DNA of 64,000 nt from Prorocentrum cordatum. Taxonomy: Eukaryota > Sar > Dinophyceae > Prorocentrales > Prorocentraceae. The number at the start of each line of letters is the position of its first letter. Within the stretch, counting starts at the first letter, position 1. Where the stretch lies: positions 1,348,801 through 1,412,800 of the forward strand of contig CAUYUJ010021170.1 of the NCBI GenBank assembly GCA_963575745.1. The letters are read 5' to 3'. The translations under genes were made by a program, and so were the position numbers. A model generated the notes under the pieces. It did not search any database. It was given only the letters and a program-made list of their open reading frames with translations, and was not told where the DNA came from. Positions 38,440 through 50,559 of the stretch are shown here, one piece after another.

Positions 38440-39045
38440 GCATCATCATCAGCATCATCATCATCACCATCATCATCACCATCATCATCAGCAGCATCAT
38501 CATCATCAGCAGCATCATCATCGTCATCAGCAGCATCATCACCAGAATCAGCATCATGATCATAATCGTCGGCAGCAGCATGATCAATCGTCAGCATCAT
38601 AACAACATTCTTATCAACGTCATAATCCTCACCATCCTCATCATCGTCATCATCATGAGCATCAGCATAATCAGCAGCAGCATCAGCAGCAGCACCAGCA
38701 TCATCATCAGTATCATCATAAGCAGCAACATCACCGTCATCACCAACGACAGCGACAACAATGTCATCGCATTCACCGTAAACATGATCGTTACCATTGC
38801 CGCCATCGTCATCATACCCCTCGCCACTAACAGCATTACCAACATCAACATCAACATCAACATCAGCATCATCATCAACAGCATACCATCATCAGCAAAC
38901 AACAACGACAACAACATGATAATAGTTATAATCGTCAGCGTCATCATCACCATCATCACCATCATCACCATCATCACCATCACCATCGCCATCACCATCA
39001 CCATCATCGGCATCATCATCAATGATGATGATTCATCATCATAAT
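38362..39045 (+). repeat. (CAT)n microsatellite, about 680 bp
   Basis: The perfect ATCATCATC core of about 80 bp (38,368-38,445) decays rightward into CATCAGCAT, CACCATCAT and CAACATCAT variants. Poly-His, poly-Met and poly-Ile frames are artefacts. Confidence 0.92.
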
Positions 39046-39330
39046 CAATATCATCCTAACCCTACTTGCAGCAGGCAGCTGTATATCATCTCAACCTTGG
39101 AACACATTTGTTTTGTATGTTTCGCGATAGTGCCTGTTACCGGCCCCGCCCCTCCGCCCCCTTCCTCTTAATGTCACGTTTCGCGCCAGTGTCGTCTTTG
39201 CATTCGCCATTCCTCAGTTTCCTGATATTGTTAGCCCTTCTTCAGGCGGCCCTGGCGCGAATTATGACGTTACCTGCCCCAAGTCTCGTTCCCCCCGCCT
39301 GGTAACGTCCGGTATCGCTAGAACATTAAA
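39046..39330. other. No gene recognised
   Basis: Short unique-looking segment between the CAT microsatellite and the diverged cassette unit. Confidence 0.5.
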
Positions 39331-40710
39331 TCTGATTGACACACGAACCAGAACGGAGTATAGAAACGTGAAGCTCGGAAGCGTGTTCACGACACCTGAC
39401 CAGGCCCCATGCAATTGCAATGCTGAAGCTATCGATGGTGATGTACAATGCTAGGGCCTAGCCTCTTCTGTCCGTGCTGACTTGAGATGTATCCTGCCAC
39501 GTTAAACTGAGCTGTGCTCTATTGCCGATTGCAGTGTGGATGTAGTCGTCCTTGGCATTCGAGTCCTGGCCGAACTGAACGCATAGCTCGCCCAGAGCTG
39601 GCGGCAATCGGAGCGTGCGGGGCGCTCAGCCAGCTCGAGCTCAAGATCCGATCCAGCTCCGAAGCGGGACGACATAAAAGAGGGCGAACCCGAACCGAGG
39701 CGAAACGCACCGAGAATGGACGGACCGAACAGCGGCGAATCGAGACGCGACGAACTGAGACAGGTAGAACCGACGCGATATGAACCAAGATGAATGGGGC
39801 AAATTGCGATCCACCCGTACTTTGCTGAACTGTGCTGCGTCATGTTGTGTGGAACTGTGATTCGTTTCAATGCGTTGCGGGTCAAGTCGTCCTTGGCATC
39901 CGAATCCTCGGAGCTCGCCCAGAGCTGGTTGCAATCGAAACGTGAGGGGCGCTCAACCAACTCGAATTCAAGATCCGACTCAGTTCCGAAGCGGGACGAA
40001 CTAACGGCGAACCACCGAGACGAAAAAACGGCGAACCGAGACACGACGAACTGAGACAAGACGAACCCAAACAATCCGAATCGAGACGAGGGCCGAACGT
40101 ACCATAATTGATCGAAACAAAAGAAAACGAACCGAGACTGGGACGAGCCGAATACGCTCCGGCTCACCTTCCCGTAACAAAATGGCGTCACCTGCCGAAG
40201 GAGCCGCAATCCGAGGGACAATGCCTGCGTAAGTTACCAGGAATGTGCGGTCCCAGGGCCGCGATCCTGGGGCAAGTTGCGATTGATCTGTGCTGTGCTG
40301 AACTGTGCTGCGTCGTGCTGTGTTGAGCTGTGTTGTGTGGGTCCCGTTCGAATGCGACGGTTACAGGGATCCGACCGGTGCGCTCTCAGAGCCTCCTGGA
40401 GCATCCTGGTGCATCCAAGTTTCTCAGACTCTACAAAACAAGCGCTTCGCTCGAGACATCCTGCATGGATTATGCAGGACAAGTGTTTCGCTTAAGACGT
40501 CTTCCAAGTATGTTAAAACAAACAGTCACCTGAGACGCGATCAACAAATCATGTAAAACAGGCGTTCCGCCCGAGAAATCCTCAACCAAATAATTCGCCA
40601 ATTCTACGCGATCTCGTTTTTCATTGAAAACAAATTCGCCGGCCCTGCGAAAGTCGGGGGCCGGTACAGTTACCACACTTACCAACAAGGGCCCACGCCC
40701 TTTCCGGGAA
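39331..40710 (+). repeat. Cassette repeat, diverged isolated unit U2 (1.38 kb)
   Basis: The head has decayed to TGATTGACACACGAACCAGA then ACGGAGTATAGAAACGTGAA. Two monomers (about 39,530-39,780 and 39,870-40,130) keep GTCGTCCTTGGCATCCGA, AGAGCTGG-GCAATCG and CTCGA-TCAAGATCCGA, but the GACGTGCC core is replaced by 10-mers such as GACGAACTGA and GCGAACCGAG. Four weak CGCTCGAGACATCCTG units follow (40,440-40,590), then a recognisable tail (AATTCGCCAATTCTACGCGA, TCGTTTTTCATTGAAAAC, AAATTCGCCGGCCCTGCG, GGGCCCACGCCCTTTCCGGG). It shows that ends are kept while the core is exchanged. Confidence 0.75.
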
Positions 40711-41899
40711 ATGGTCTCCTGCGGAAAGGCAACGGTACGGCCTGGCGGGCTCAGGGGGGCAACGTCGACCTGGAACCGGTGACACATCGCCGATCGATCG
40801 GCGAGGCCCCCCGTGCGGGGGGCCTGTGAGGAGGGCAGTCCAGCCACTCTCGGCGCTGAATGGGCAATTGAAGGTCGACGCATGCCCCCCGGACCCTGTC
40901 CTTGTCCCCGGTGGCCTGCGGGCCATAACCCAGCTCTCCAGCAGCCGTTCGGCACGATCAGGCTGCAAAACCACCGAGAAGGGACGGGCACGTCGGGAAA
41001 CCTCGAACCTCGAACCCGGGGCTTCCCTGAGCACCCTGACGTTGCCACCTGAGCACTGCCCAAACCCCACCAGCGCCAGGACGGGGGCAACGCCAGAAAA
41101 GGCAGCTCATGCGGTACAGCATTTGGTCGCTGACGGTTCGGTTTCTCCTCCTCCTCCTCCTCCTCCTCCTTTCCTTCCTTCGGTCCTTCCTTCCCTCCTC
41201 GTCGACCCCGGGGCGGCGGCAGCGGCAGAGGCGCCTGGGATCCGCGCAGTAGAGGGCGGCCGCCTCGAGGGGCGCCTGTGGGTCGGGGGGCGCGGGCGGA
41301 AGCCTGCCCTCCCAAAGGCCCAGCACTCTCAACGAGGGCGGGGCGACCGCTTTAGACTGGAGCGACGGGGCAACGCCCACGGAGAGGGGCGCTGGGAGGT
41401 GCCACAGCTCGCTTGCGCGAACCATGGTGCGAACTCTTGCCGCAAACTACCGATGTGTGGTACGAACTATTGCACGGGGCGTAAGCTACAAGCGAAATGA
41501 TCAGCAAAAACCATCGTTTAAGAAATCTGGGCCAGCTGCCCGGAGGTTTCTCAAAACAAACCTGGGCCATGCACGCTGAAGGGGCGAACGGGCTCAAGAA
41601 ACTTGGCCACCTTTCTGGCAAGGTGGTTGAGTAACGCCAGTCCAGATTCTGGGGAGGTGTCTTAATCATATGCTCGACTGTTTTGCTCTTGAGAGAATAC
41701 ACGATTGCATCCAAGCGAAGCTGATGCGTCCAAGCCGTAAACGATGTACCCATTCAACAAACTCTGCAAGTACCACTGCACCTACTCCGGCACCCCGATC
41801 TGTGCTGCCCAACTACCCCTCCGGCTTCTCGGCGGCGCGACGAGGAGAGGACCAGCACGCATCCCGCAAGAAAAAAGGCTCCGCCACCGTGCCGCTGGG
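40711..41899. other. No gene recognised; (CCT)n at 41,143-41,185
   Basis: GC-rich to mixed DNA with a short CCTCCT microsatellite. Open minus-strand frames have no family motif. A Met codon context or splice signals could not be matched to any recognisable protein. Confidence 0.45.
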
Positions 41900-42285
41900 G
41901 ACAGAGTGGGCGTTCCCTCTGGGCATTTGCCGCACCCCAGCACCATCATCATCAGCACCATCATCATCAACATCATCATCTGCAACAACATCATCTTCAT
42001 CCCCATCCCCATTACCGGCACCACCACCATCACCATCACCATCATCATCACCATCACCATCACCATCACCATCAGCAGCAGCATCATCATCACCACCATC
42101 ACCACCACTTCCACTGCCGCCACCACCATCACCACCATCATCATCATCAGCATCAGCATCAGCATCATCATCATTCCACCACCACCACCACCATCATCAT
42201 CATCACCACCACCACCATCACCATCACCATCATCACACGACACCGTCCTTCTGGGACGGAGTGGGCGTTCCCTCAAGTCATTTGC
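41900..42285 (+). repeat. CAT/CAC microsatellite flanked by a direct repeat
   Basis: GAGTGGGCGTTCCCTC occurs before (41,905-41,920) and after (42,260-42,275) a degenerate (CAT/CAC)n tract of about 300 bp. The context GCTGGGACAG or CTGGGACGG and the following CATTTGCC are also repeated, so the flanking block of about 35 bp is duplicated. Confidence 0.85.
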
Positions 42286-42414
42286 CCAATCCCTGGAGCC
42301 CCAGGCCGCAGTCCCGAGGAACCCCCCCAAATTCAACACAAATGAAAGATAGGCGGGGCCCCCGCCGTGCCCCCCTGGGCTTTGGGGAGCGGTGGCGCGT
42401 GAGTCGTTTCGGGT

Positions 42415-42545
42415 ACAGGAGACGACCCCAAGATGAGCTGAAAGAGGACCCCAAGAGGCTCCGAAGATGGCCTAAAAGAGGACCCCGAGTCGCCGAAAGA
42501 CCGGCCCCAGACGCCTAAGATGGCCCCCCAGACAACCCAAGAGGC
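42415..42545 (+). repeat. 12-mer block, CCAAGAGGCTCC type
   Basis: CCCCAAGAGGCTCCGAAGAT, GGCCTAAAAGAGGACCCC and CCCAAGAGGCCTCGG. It immediately precedes the second 91-bp satellite array, as the 6.5-kb block precedes the first. Confidence 0.6.
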
Positions 42546-42549
42546 CTCG

Positions 42550-43145
42550 GGACGCATGTGGACGCAGCCACTGGGGCCGTCCGTGGAGCTTCCCTAGGGG
42601 GGCCACGAAACGTGTGATGGGTGTGCCGAAATGGGCGCGGGACGCCTGTGGACGCAGCCACTGGGGCCTTAGGGCCACGAAACGTGTGAGGGCGTGCCGA
42701 AGTGGGCGCGGGACGCACGCGGACGCAGCCACCGAGGCCTTCAGCACAGCTCCCGATGAGGCCACGAAACGTGTGAGGGGTGTGCCGAAATGGGCGCAGA
42801 ACGCATGTGGACGCAACCACTGGGGCCTCCGGTGGAGCTCCCTATGGGGCCATGAGCCGTGTGAGGGGTGTTCCGAAAAAAACGGCTGGGACGCATGTGG
42901 ACGCAACCGCTGGGGCCGTCGGTGGAGTTTCTGATGAGGCTACGAACCGTGTGAGGAGTGTGCAGAAATAAGCGGCTGGGACGCATGCGGGCGGCGCCAC
43001 TGGGACTTTCGGTGGAGCGCTTTAAGGGGCCACGAAACGTGTGAGGGTTGTGCTGGCATGAGTATGCATGGAACGCATGCGGGCAGCGCCACTGGGGCCT
43101 TCAGAGGGGCTCCCTACGGGGCCACGATCCTCGTGAGGGGTGTGC
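42550..43145 (+). repeat. 91-bp satellite array B, about seven units
   Basis: Units read GGACGCATGTGGACGCAGCC, ACTGGGGCC, TTCGGTGGAGCTCCC, GGCCACGAAACGTGTGAGGG, GTGTGCCGAAATGGGCGCG. This is the same unit as array A with different variants. The last unit (43,085-43,145, GGGGCCACGATCCTCGTGAG) is array-A type. Confidence 0.88.
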
Positions 43146-43184
43146 CACAATGGTGGACATGCGGAGGGCAGAGGCAGGGATGGG

Positions 43185-43325
43185 AGAAGGGAGGAGGAGG
43201 AGGAGGAGGAGGAGGAGGAGGAGGAAGAGGAGGAGGAGGGGGAGGGGGAGGAGAAGGAGGAGGAGGAGGAGGAGGAGGAGGAGGAGGAGGAGGAGGAGGA
43301 GGAGAGGAGAAAGGAGAGGATAGGA
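43185..43325 (+). repeat. (GGA)n microsatellite
   Basis: GGAGGAGGAGGA with few interruptions, on the right border of satellite array B. Noncoding. Confidence 0.9.
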
Positions 43326-43869
43326 GACGCGGGGCGCTGCCTCTCCACAACGAGAACCCAACACCACAGGATGGTTGGGGAAAACTACGAGGTTTGGCAC
43401 CCGAAGAAATCACTCAGACATTCCCACACTTGCCTTCAACTTGAGTGACCGGCCACCCCGGGTTCGACTAATTAGCTTAAGCGACAATGCGGGCTTGATC
43501 ACCCTCTTACCCCGTGTCGGAGCATGTGGAGCCACCAACCAGAAAAGAACTTTGGGGAAGCCCAGCCACGATATCCATTCGCTCCATGGTGTTCTGCATA
43601 CGTGATCCGTCCACCTGCTACCTCCGAGCAATGACATGTCATCTCGAGTGACATGTGTCGAGGATGGAAACGTGTATGTGAGAACTTGCATCTCATTTGT
43701 ACTCCACCCTCGAACCTTCTCAAGGACATGCGCGGCTAGGCCCACACGCCCTCCAGCTAAGCCACGAAGCACCACAGAACCAGAGCAGCCTCCCTCGAGA
43801 CAACGCCAGTCGCAAGCAGAGTAGTGGTTTCGCGTTGCGACCGTCCACCGCCTGCCTGGCCCACTGACT
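43326..43869. other. No gene recognised
   Basis: Unique-looking sequence. Both strands are open for 60-120 residues in places, but no motif or splice-supported exon could be identified. Confidence 0.45.
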
Positions 43870-43875
43870 CATCCG

Positions 43876-43954
<79 letters not shown>

Positions 43955-44475
43955 GTCATCATCGTCATCATCAGTAGCAGTAACACCATCAGCATCATCA
44001 GCAGCATCATCTGCATCATCATTATAGTCAGCAACATCATCCGCATCAACATCAGCATCATCACCATCACCATCACCGTCACCGTCATCATCATCATCAT
44101 CATCATCATCATCAGCATCATCATCCTTATCATCATCATCAGCATCACCATCAGTACCACCACCTGTATCAGCATCATCAGCATCATAAACATCAGCATC
44201 GTCATCAGCAGCATCATCATCATTGCTAGCACCATCATCATCAACACATGCATCAGCTTCATCATCATCAGCATCAACATCATCAGCGTCAGAACCACCA
44301 TCATCACGGGCATCACATCGTCATCAGCATATTCATCCTCATCATCATCACCACCATCATCAGTAAAATCATCGTCATCGACATCTGCATCATCAGCCTT
44401 AGCATCCGCATCAGCATCGTCAGCATCATAATCAGCATCAGCATCATCATCTTCATTGCCTTCACATCATCGTCG
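43870..44475 (+). repeat. (CAT)n microsatellite, about 600 bp
   Basis: A perfect CATCATCAT core (43,876-43,955) decays rightward through CATCAGCAT and CACCATCAC variants, the same polarity as the 38.4-kb tract. Confidence 0.92.
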
Positions 44476-45286
44476 TCGGCCCCCGTCATAACGATCACCA
44501 GCTGTAGCGCAAGCATTGTGCATGCTGGAAACGCTAGGTGGCAGCACAGAGTTGCGATATACGCCAAGGACGCATTACTGACTCGCCACATGCTTTTCGT
44601 CCGTTGACCACGAGCTTCGGCCCGAACCACTCTAAACGGATGCCCCCCCTGCTTCAGAGCATGAAAACTGGCACGAGACTCTCGCGCGCGCTCAGTACGG
44701 TGGGAGCCTCGAATTCGGACACGTACTGATGCCGAACCACAATGCTGTCGCCAGAGGGGTAGGTGCCCGACCTCTGAGCATTAGCAGGGTTGCTGAAGCC
44801 AATAGGGAACAGCGGGCCCCGCAATATAGGAATCCTGGGAGGAAGAGGAGGAGGAGGAGGCAGAGACGGAGGAGGAGAAGGGGGAGGAAAGGAAGGAGAA
44901 GGACCCGTGTAAATCCAAGAGTCGTCAACACTGTTGGGGTAAACCCTACCTCCAAGCTCCCTTTTTATAGGCCTCTACAACGGTTCATTTCAAGTCAAGG
45001 AGCTGCCTCTTTGGAAGACAACCGTTTGAAGACCCTGAAGCATGCCAAAACATTGTTCTCGGGATGCCAACGCCCCTGATCAACCTGACTGTTGCGTCTC
45101 GACGATCCTGAATCGTGCCAGAACGCAAGTCCTAGGACTTCTACACAGCGAATCAACATAATTGTTGCACCCGCATAATCCTGAATCCTTTTCAAAAAAC
45201 ATTTCTGACACGTTGATGATGGGAATCTGGGAAGCTCGTGCAAATGCTCAAAAACCACTGTGTGCCGCGCTAAGGCCAATCCAAAA
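44476..45286. other. No gene recognised; weak 80-bp repeats near 45,030-45,200
   Basis: GGA-rich stretch at 44,835-44,905. CATGCCAAAACATTGTTCTC, CGTGCCAGAACGCAAGTCC and ATCCTGAATC-TTTTCAAAAAAC suggest two to three diverged 80-bp units. No gene. Confidence 0.4.
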
Positions 45287-46991
45287 CATGATCGACCCAC
45301 GAACCCGGAAAGGAATAAAAAATGTAACGCATGGCAACGTTTTCAAAGACACCTGATTGGGTGACGGGCAAATGCAATGCTGCTCGTGTCGATCTTGATA
45401 TACCGTGCCGAGGGCTGTGCTGTGCTGCACCGTGCTGAATTGCGATGTGCCATGCCGCGGTTGTGCTCTATAGCGTCGTGGATCGAGTCTTCCTTTGCAT
45501 CCGAGTCCTGACCGAACTGATATGGATCTTAAGCTCGAGCTGCCTGAACACATAGTAGCTGCCCCAGAGCTGATTGACAGGGGGACATGCCAGGAGGACG
45601 CGCCGCGAAACGTCCCAAGGGACGCGCCAGGCGACGTGCCAGGGGACGTGCCATGGGGTCGCACCGTAGGACGTGCCAAGGGGACGCGCTACGGAACGTG
45701 CCAATGGATGTGCCACGGAATGTGCCAGGGGACGCGCCACGCGACGTGCCAGGGGGACTCGCAAAGGGACGCCCCACGGAACGTGACAAGGAACGTGCCA
45801 GGTTGCAATGCTGATTGGATCGATCTTGATGTACCGTGCCGAAGTCTGTGCTGTGCTGCACCGAGCTGAATTGCCATGTGCCATGCCGCGGTTGTGCTCT
45901 ATAGCGTCGTGGATCGAATCCTCCTTTGCATCCGAGTCCTGACCGAACTGATATGGATCTTAAGCTCGAGCTGCCTGAACACATAGTAGCTGCCCCCGAG
46001 CTGATTGACAGGGGGACATGCCAGGAGGACGCGCCGCGAAACGTCCCAAGGGACGCGCCAGGCGACGTGCCAGGGGTCGTGCCATGGGGGCGCACCGAGG
46101 GACGTGCCAAGGGGACGCGCTACGGAACGTGCTGGGGACAAGCGTTTCGCTCGAGACATCCTGTCAAAATCCGCATTCTAGACATCCGCCTGAGCGACCT
46201 GGACACGTGAAAACAAACGGTTCGCTCAACACATCCTCAACACATTCTCATGCTAGACATCCGCCTGGGCGAACCGGACACGTGAAAACAAGTAATTCGC
46301 TCGAGACATCCTCAACACATCTTCATGTGAGACGTCCGCCTGGGTGACCTGGGCACGTGAAAACAAGCGTTTCGCTCGAGACGTTTTCAACACCTCCTCA
46401 TTCTAGACATCCGCCTTAGCGACCTGTACACGTGAAAGCAAACGTCTCGCTCGAGACATCCTCAACACATCTTCATGTTAGACATCCGCCTGGGCGACCT
46501 GGACACGCGAAAACAAGCGTATCTCTCGAGATATTCTCAACACATCCTCATGCTAGGCATCCGCCTGGGCAACCTGGACACGTGCAAACAAGCATCTCGA
46601 TCGAGACTTCCAAGCGTCTCGCTCGAGACATCCTCAACAAATCCTGGCGCTTGACCTCTGCCTGGGCAACCTGGAGGCGTGAAACCAAGCGTCTCGCTCG
46701 AGACTTCCTCAAGACTTGGGCACGTGAAACCGAGCATTTCACTTGAGAGATCCTCGAAATTCTGGTCCCCAGGAGAGGATAATCTATAACACAAAACAAG
46801 CGTTTCGCTCGAGACATCCTCAACAAATTCTGAACAACAAGCGTTTCGCTCGAGACATCCTTAAATTTTAATTCGCCGGCCCTACGCGACCTCGTTATTG
46901 ATCGCAAAAGAAATTCGCCGAGCCTACAGCCGTCAGATCCGAGGGTAAACAGCTAAAAGAGAACCCTGGGCCCACGCCCTTTCCAGGAAAA
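45287..46991 (+). repeat. Cassette unit U3 (start of the array)
   Basis: Head at 45,287. Two 431-bp monomers (45,365-46,135; equivalent points at 45,495 and 45,926). Then about eight 75-bp units (GCGTTTCGCTCGAGACATCC, TCAACACATCCTCATGCTAG, ACATCCGCCTGGGCGACC, TGGACACGTGAAAACAA), two 41-bp units, and the full tail (46,871-46,987) ending CCCTTTCCAGGAAAA directly at the next head. Confidence 0.88.
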
Positions 46992-48575
46992 CATGATCGA
47001 CCCACGAACCCGGAAAGGAATATAGAAATGTAAGGCATGGCAACGTTTCAGAGACACCTGATTGGGCGACGGGCAAATGCAATGCTGAATGTATCGATTT
47101 TGACGTACCGTGCCGAGGGCTGTGCTGTGCTGCGCTGTGCTGAACTGCGATGTGCCATGCCGCGATAGTGCTCTATAGCGTTGTGGATCGAGTCTTCCTT
47201 TGCATCCGAGTCCTGACCGAACTGATATGGATCTTAAGCTCGAGCTGCCTCAGCACATAGTAGCTGGCCAAGAGCTAGTTGACAAGGGAACACGTCAGGA
47301 GGACGCGCTGCGGAACGTCCCAAGGGACGCGCTAGGCGACGTGCCAAGGGACGTGCCACGAAGACGCACCGCGGGACGTGCCGAGGGGACGCGTTACGGA
47401 ACGTCCCAATGGACGTGCCAGTAGACGTGCCAGGAGACGTGCCAGGGGGACTCGCCACGGGACGCGCCACGGAACGTGCCAGGTTGCAATGCTGAATGTA
47501 TCGATTTTGACGTACCGTGCCGAGGGCTGTGCTGTGCTGCGCTGTGCTGAACTGCGATGTGCCATGCCGCGATAGTGCTCTATAGCGTTGTGGATCGAGT
47601 CCTCCTTTGCATCCGAGTCCTGACCGAACTGATCTGGATCTTCAGCTCGAGCTGCCTCAGCACATAGTAGCTGCCCCAGATCTAATGGACAGGGGGACAT
47701 GCCAGGAGGACGCGCTTCGGAACGTCCCAAGGGACGCGCCAGGCGACGTGCCAGGGGACGTGCCACGGGGACGCACCGCGGGACGTGCCGAGGGGACGCG
47801 CTACGGAACGTGCCAATGGACGTGCACCGCGCGACGTGCCAGGGGGACTCGCCACGGGACGCTCCGCGGAACGTGCCAGGCAACATGCCAGGCTGCAATG
47901 CTAAAGGTATCGATATTGATGTACCGTGCCGAAGGCTGTGCTGTGCCTGGGCGACCTGGACACGTGAAAACACGCGTTTCGCTCAAGCCGTTCTCAGCAT
48001 ATCCTCATGCTAGACGTCCGCCTGGGCAACCTGGACACGTGCAAATAAGCGTCTCGATCGAGACTTTCTCAACACATCCTCATGCTAGGCATCCGCCTGG
48101 GCAACCTGGACACGTGCAAACAAGCATCTCGATCGAGACTTCCTCAACACCTCCTCATTCTAGACATCCGCCTGGGCGACGAGGACGCGTGAAACCAAGC
48201 GTCTCGCTCGAGACATCCTCAACAAATCCTGGCGCTTGACCTCTGCCTGGGCAACCTGGAGGCGTGAAACCAAGCGTCTCGCTCGAGACATCCTCAAGAC
48301 CTGGGCACGTGAAAACAAGCATTTCACTTGAGAGATCCTCTGAATTCAGGTCCCCAGGAGAGGACAAGCTATAATACAAAACAAGCGTTTCGCTCGAGAC
48401 ATCCTCAACAAATTCTGAAAAACAAGCGTTTCGCTAGGTACATCCTCAAAAATAATTCCGCCGGCCCACCTCGACCTCGATATTCATCAGGAAATAATTC
48501 CGCCGGCCCACCTCAAGTCAGGTCCGGGGGTAAACAGCTAAAAGAGAACCCTGGGTCTAAGCCCTTTCCGGGAAA
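46992..48575 (+). repeat. Cassette unit U4
   Basis: Head, two monomers (the second shortened, spacing 407 bp), about four 75-bp units (47,950-48,310), 41-bp units and tail. The tail reads AATTCCGCCGGCCCACC and CTCGATATTCATCAGG, a variant also seen at the end of U12. Confidence 0.87.
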
Positions 48576-49448
48576 CATGATCGACCCACGAACCCGGAAA
48601 GGAATATAGAAATGTAACGCATGGCAGCGTTTTCAAAGACACCTGATTGGGTGACGGGCAAGTGCAATGCTGATTGTATCGATCTTGATGTACCGTGCCG
48701 AGGGCTGTGCTGTGCTGCACCGTGCTGAATTGCGATGTGCCATGCCGCGGTTGTGCTCTATAGCGTCGTGGATCGAGTCTTCCTTTGCATCCGAGTCCTG
48801 ACCGAACTGATCTGGATCTGAAGCTCGAGCTGCCTGAACACATAGTAGCTGCCCCAGAGCTAATTGACAGGGGGACATGCCAGGAGGACGCGCCGCGAAA
48901 CGTCCCAAGGGACGCGCTAGGCGACGTGCCAAGGGACGTGCCATGGGGTCGCACCGTAGGACGTGCCAAGGGGACGCGCTACGGACATCCTCGAAATTCC
49001 TGCGCGCGGGACGTGGCACGCGCGAGACATCCTTGGAATTCCTGCGAGCGAGACGTGAAAACAAGCATTTCGCCTGAGACATCCTATGAATTCTGGCCCC
49101 CCACGAAGCCCCCGCTCGAGACATCCCCCAAATTTTGCAAAACCAGCGTTTCGCTCGAGACATCCTCAACAAATTACGAAAAGCAAGCGTTTCGCTTGAG
49201 ACATCCTGTCAAAATCCCAAGGACATCCTGGCAAAACAAACGAATTAGTCGAGACATCCTCGAAATTCCTGAGCGCGGGACGCGGCACGCGCGAGACATC
49301 CTTGGAATTCCTGCGAGTGGGACGTGAAAACAAGCATTTCGCTTGAGACATCCTCTGAATTCTGGCCCCCCACGAAGCCCCCGCTCGAGACATCCCCAAA
49401 TTTTGCAAAACCAGCGTTTCGCTCGAGACATCCTCAACAAATTATGAA
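48576..49448 (+). repeat. Cassette unit U5, tail missing
   Basis: Head and one truncated monomer, then a different module from 48,985: GACATCCTCGAAATTCCTGC, GCGCGGGACG-GGCACGCGCG, AGACATCC-TGGAATTCC, TCTGAATTCTGGCCCCCCAC, CGCTCGAGACATCCCC. The module is repeated once (49,255-49,440). The next head follows AACAAATTATGAA without a tail. Confidence 0.85.
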
Positions 49449-50559
49449 CATGATCGACCCACGAACCCGGAAAGGAATATAGAAATGTAACGCGTGGCAA
49501 CGTTTTCAAAGACACCTGATTGGGTGACGGGCAAGTGCAATGATGATTGTATCGATCTTGATGTACCGTGCCGAGGGCTGTTCTGTGCTGCACCGTGGTG
49601 AATTGCGATGTGCCATGCCGCGGTTGTGCTGTATAGCGTCGTGGATCGAGTCTTCCTTTGCATCCGAGTCCTGACCGAAAAGATCTGGATCTGAAGCTCG
49701 AGCTGCCTGAACACATAGTAGCTGCCCCAGAGCTAATTGACAGGGGGACATGCCAGGAGGACGCGCCGCGAAACGTCCCAAGGGACGCGCTAGGCGACGT
49801 GCCAAGGGACGTGCCATGGGGTCGCACCGTAGGACGTGCCAAGGGGACGCGCTACCGGACATCCTCGAAATTCCTGCGCGCGGGACGTGGCACGCGCGAG
49901 ACATCCCCGGTATTCCTGCGAGCGGGACGTGAAAACAAACATTTCGCATCAGACATCCTCTGAATTCTGGCTCCCCACGAAGCCCCCGCTCGAGACATCC
50001 CCCAAATTTTGCAAAACCAGCGTTTCGCTAGAGACATCTTCAACATATTATGAAAAACAAGCGTTTCGCTCGAGACATCCTGTCAAAATCCAAGGACATC
50101 CTGGCAAAACAAACAAATTAGTCGAGACATCCTCGAAATTCCTGCGCGCGGAGCGCGGCACGCGCGAGACATCCTTGGAATTCCTGCGCGCGGGACACGA
50201 AAACAAGCATTTCGCCTGAGACATCCTCTGAATTCTGGCCCCCCACGAAGCCCCCGTTCGAGACATCCCCAAAGTTTGCAAAACCAGCGTTTCGCTCGAG
50301 ACATCCCCGTTAAACTATGTAAAAAAAGCGTTTCGCTCGAGACATCCTGCCAAAATTATAAGACATCCTGCAAAACCAAACGAATTAGTCGAGACATCCT
50401 CGAAATTCCTGCGCGCGAGACGCGGCACGCGCGCCGCACCCTCTTTTTTACGAAAGAAAGCGGGGGTCTGCGGACCCCGTTTGTTATCGAGGATCCGAGA
50501 TGGGGGGCGCACTTTCCTCGAGCGGGCACGCACGAAACGCATTTTACAAAAAAAAAAAA
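49449..50559 (+). repeat. Cassette unit U6, alternative end
   Basis: It has the same plan as U5, with the GAATTCCTGCGCGCG module repeated three times. From 50,440 a different end follows: TTTTTTACGAAAGAAAGCGG, GGGTCTGCGGACCCCG (a perfect hairpin), TTTGTTATCGAGGATCCGAG, TGGGGGGCGCACTTTCC, then a run of A before the next head. The same alternative end is at 57,950-58,030 in U9. Confidence 0.85.

Noticed and set aside
38362-39045. Poly-His, poly-Ile or poly-Met open frames
   Set aside because: They are translations of a CAT microsatellite in different frames.
46140-46870. CRISPR-like array (75-bp spacing of CTCGAGACATCC)
   Set aside because: The sequences between the repeated cores are themselves repeats, not unique spacers. 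There are no cas genes and the genome is eukaryotic.
48700-48850. tRNA or tRNA-derived SINE from the GATCGAGTC box-B-like motif
   Set aside because: No cloverleaf can be drawn and no credible box A precedes it at the right distance. Kept only as a low-interest observation.
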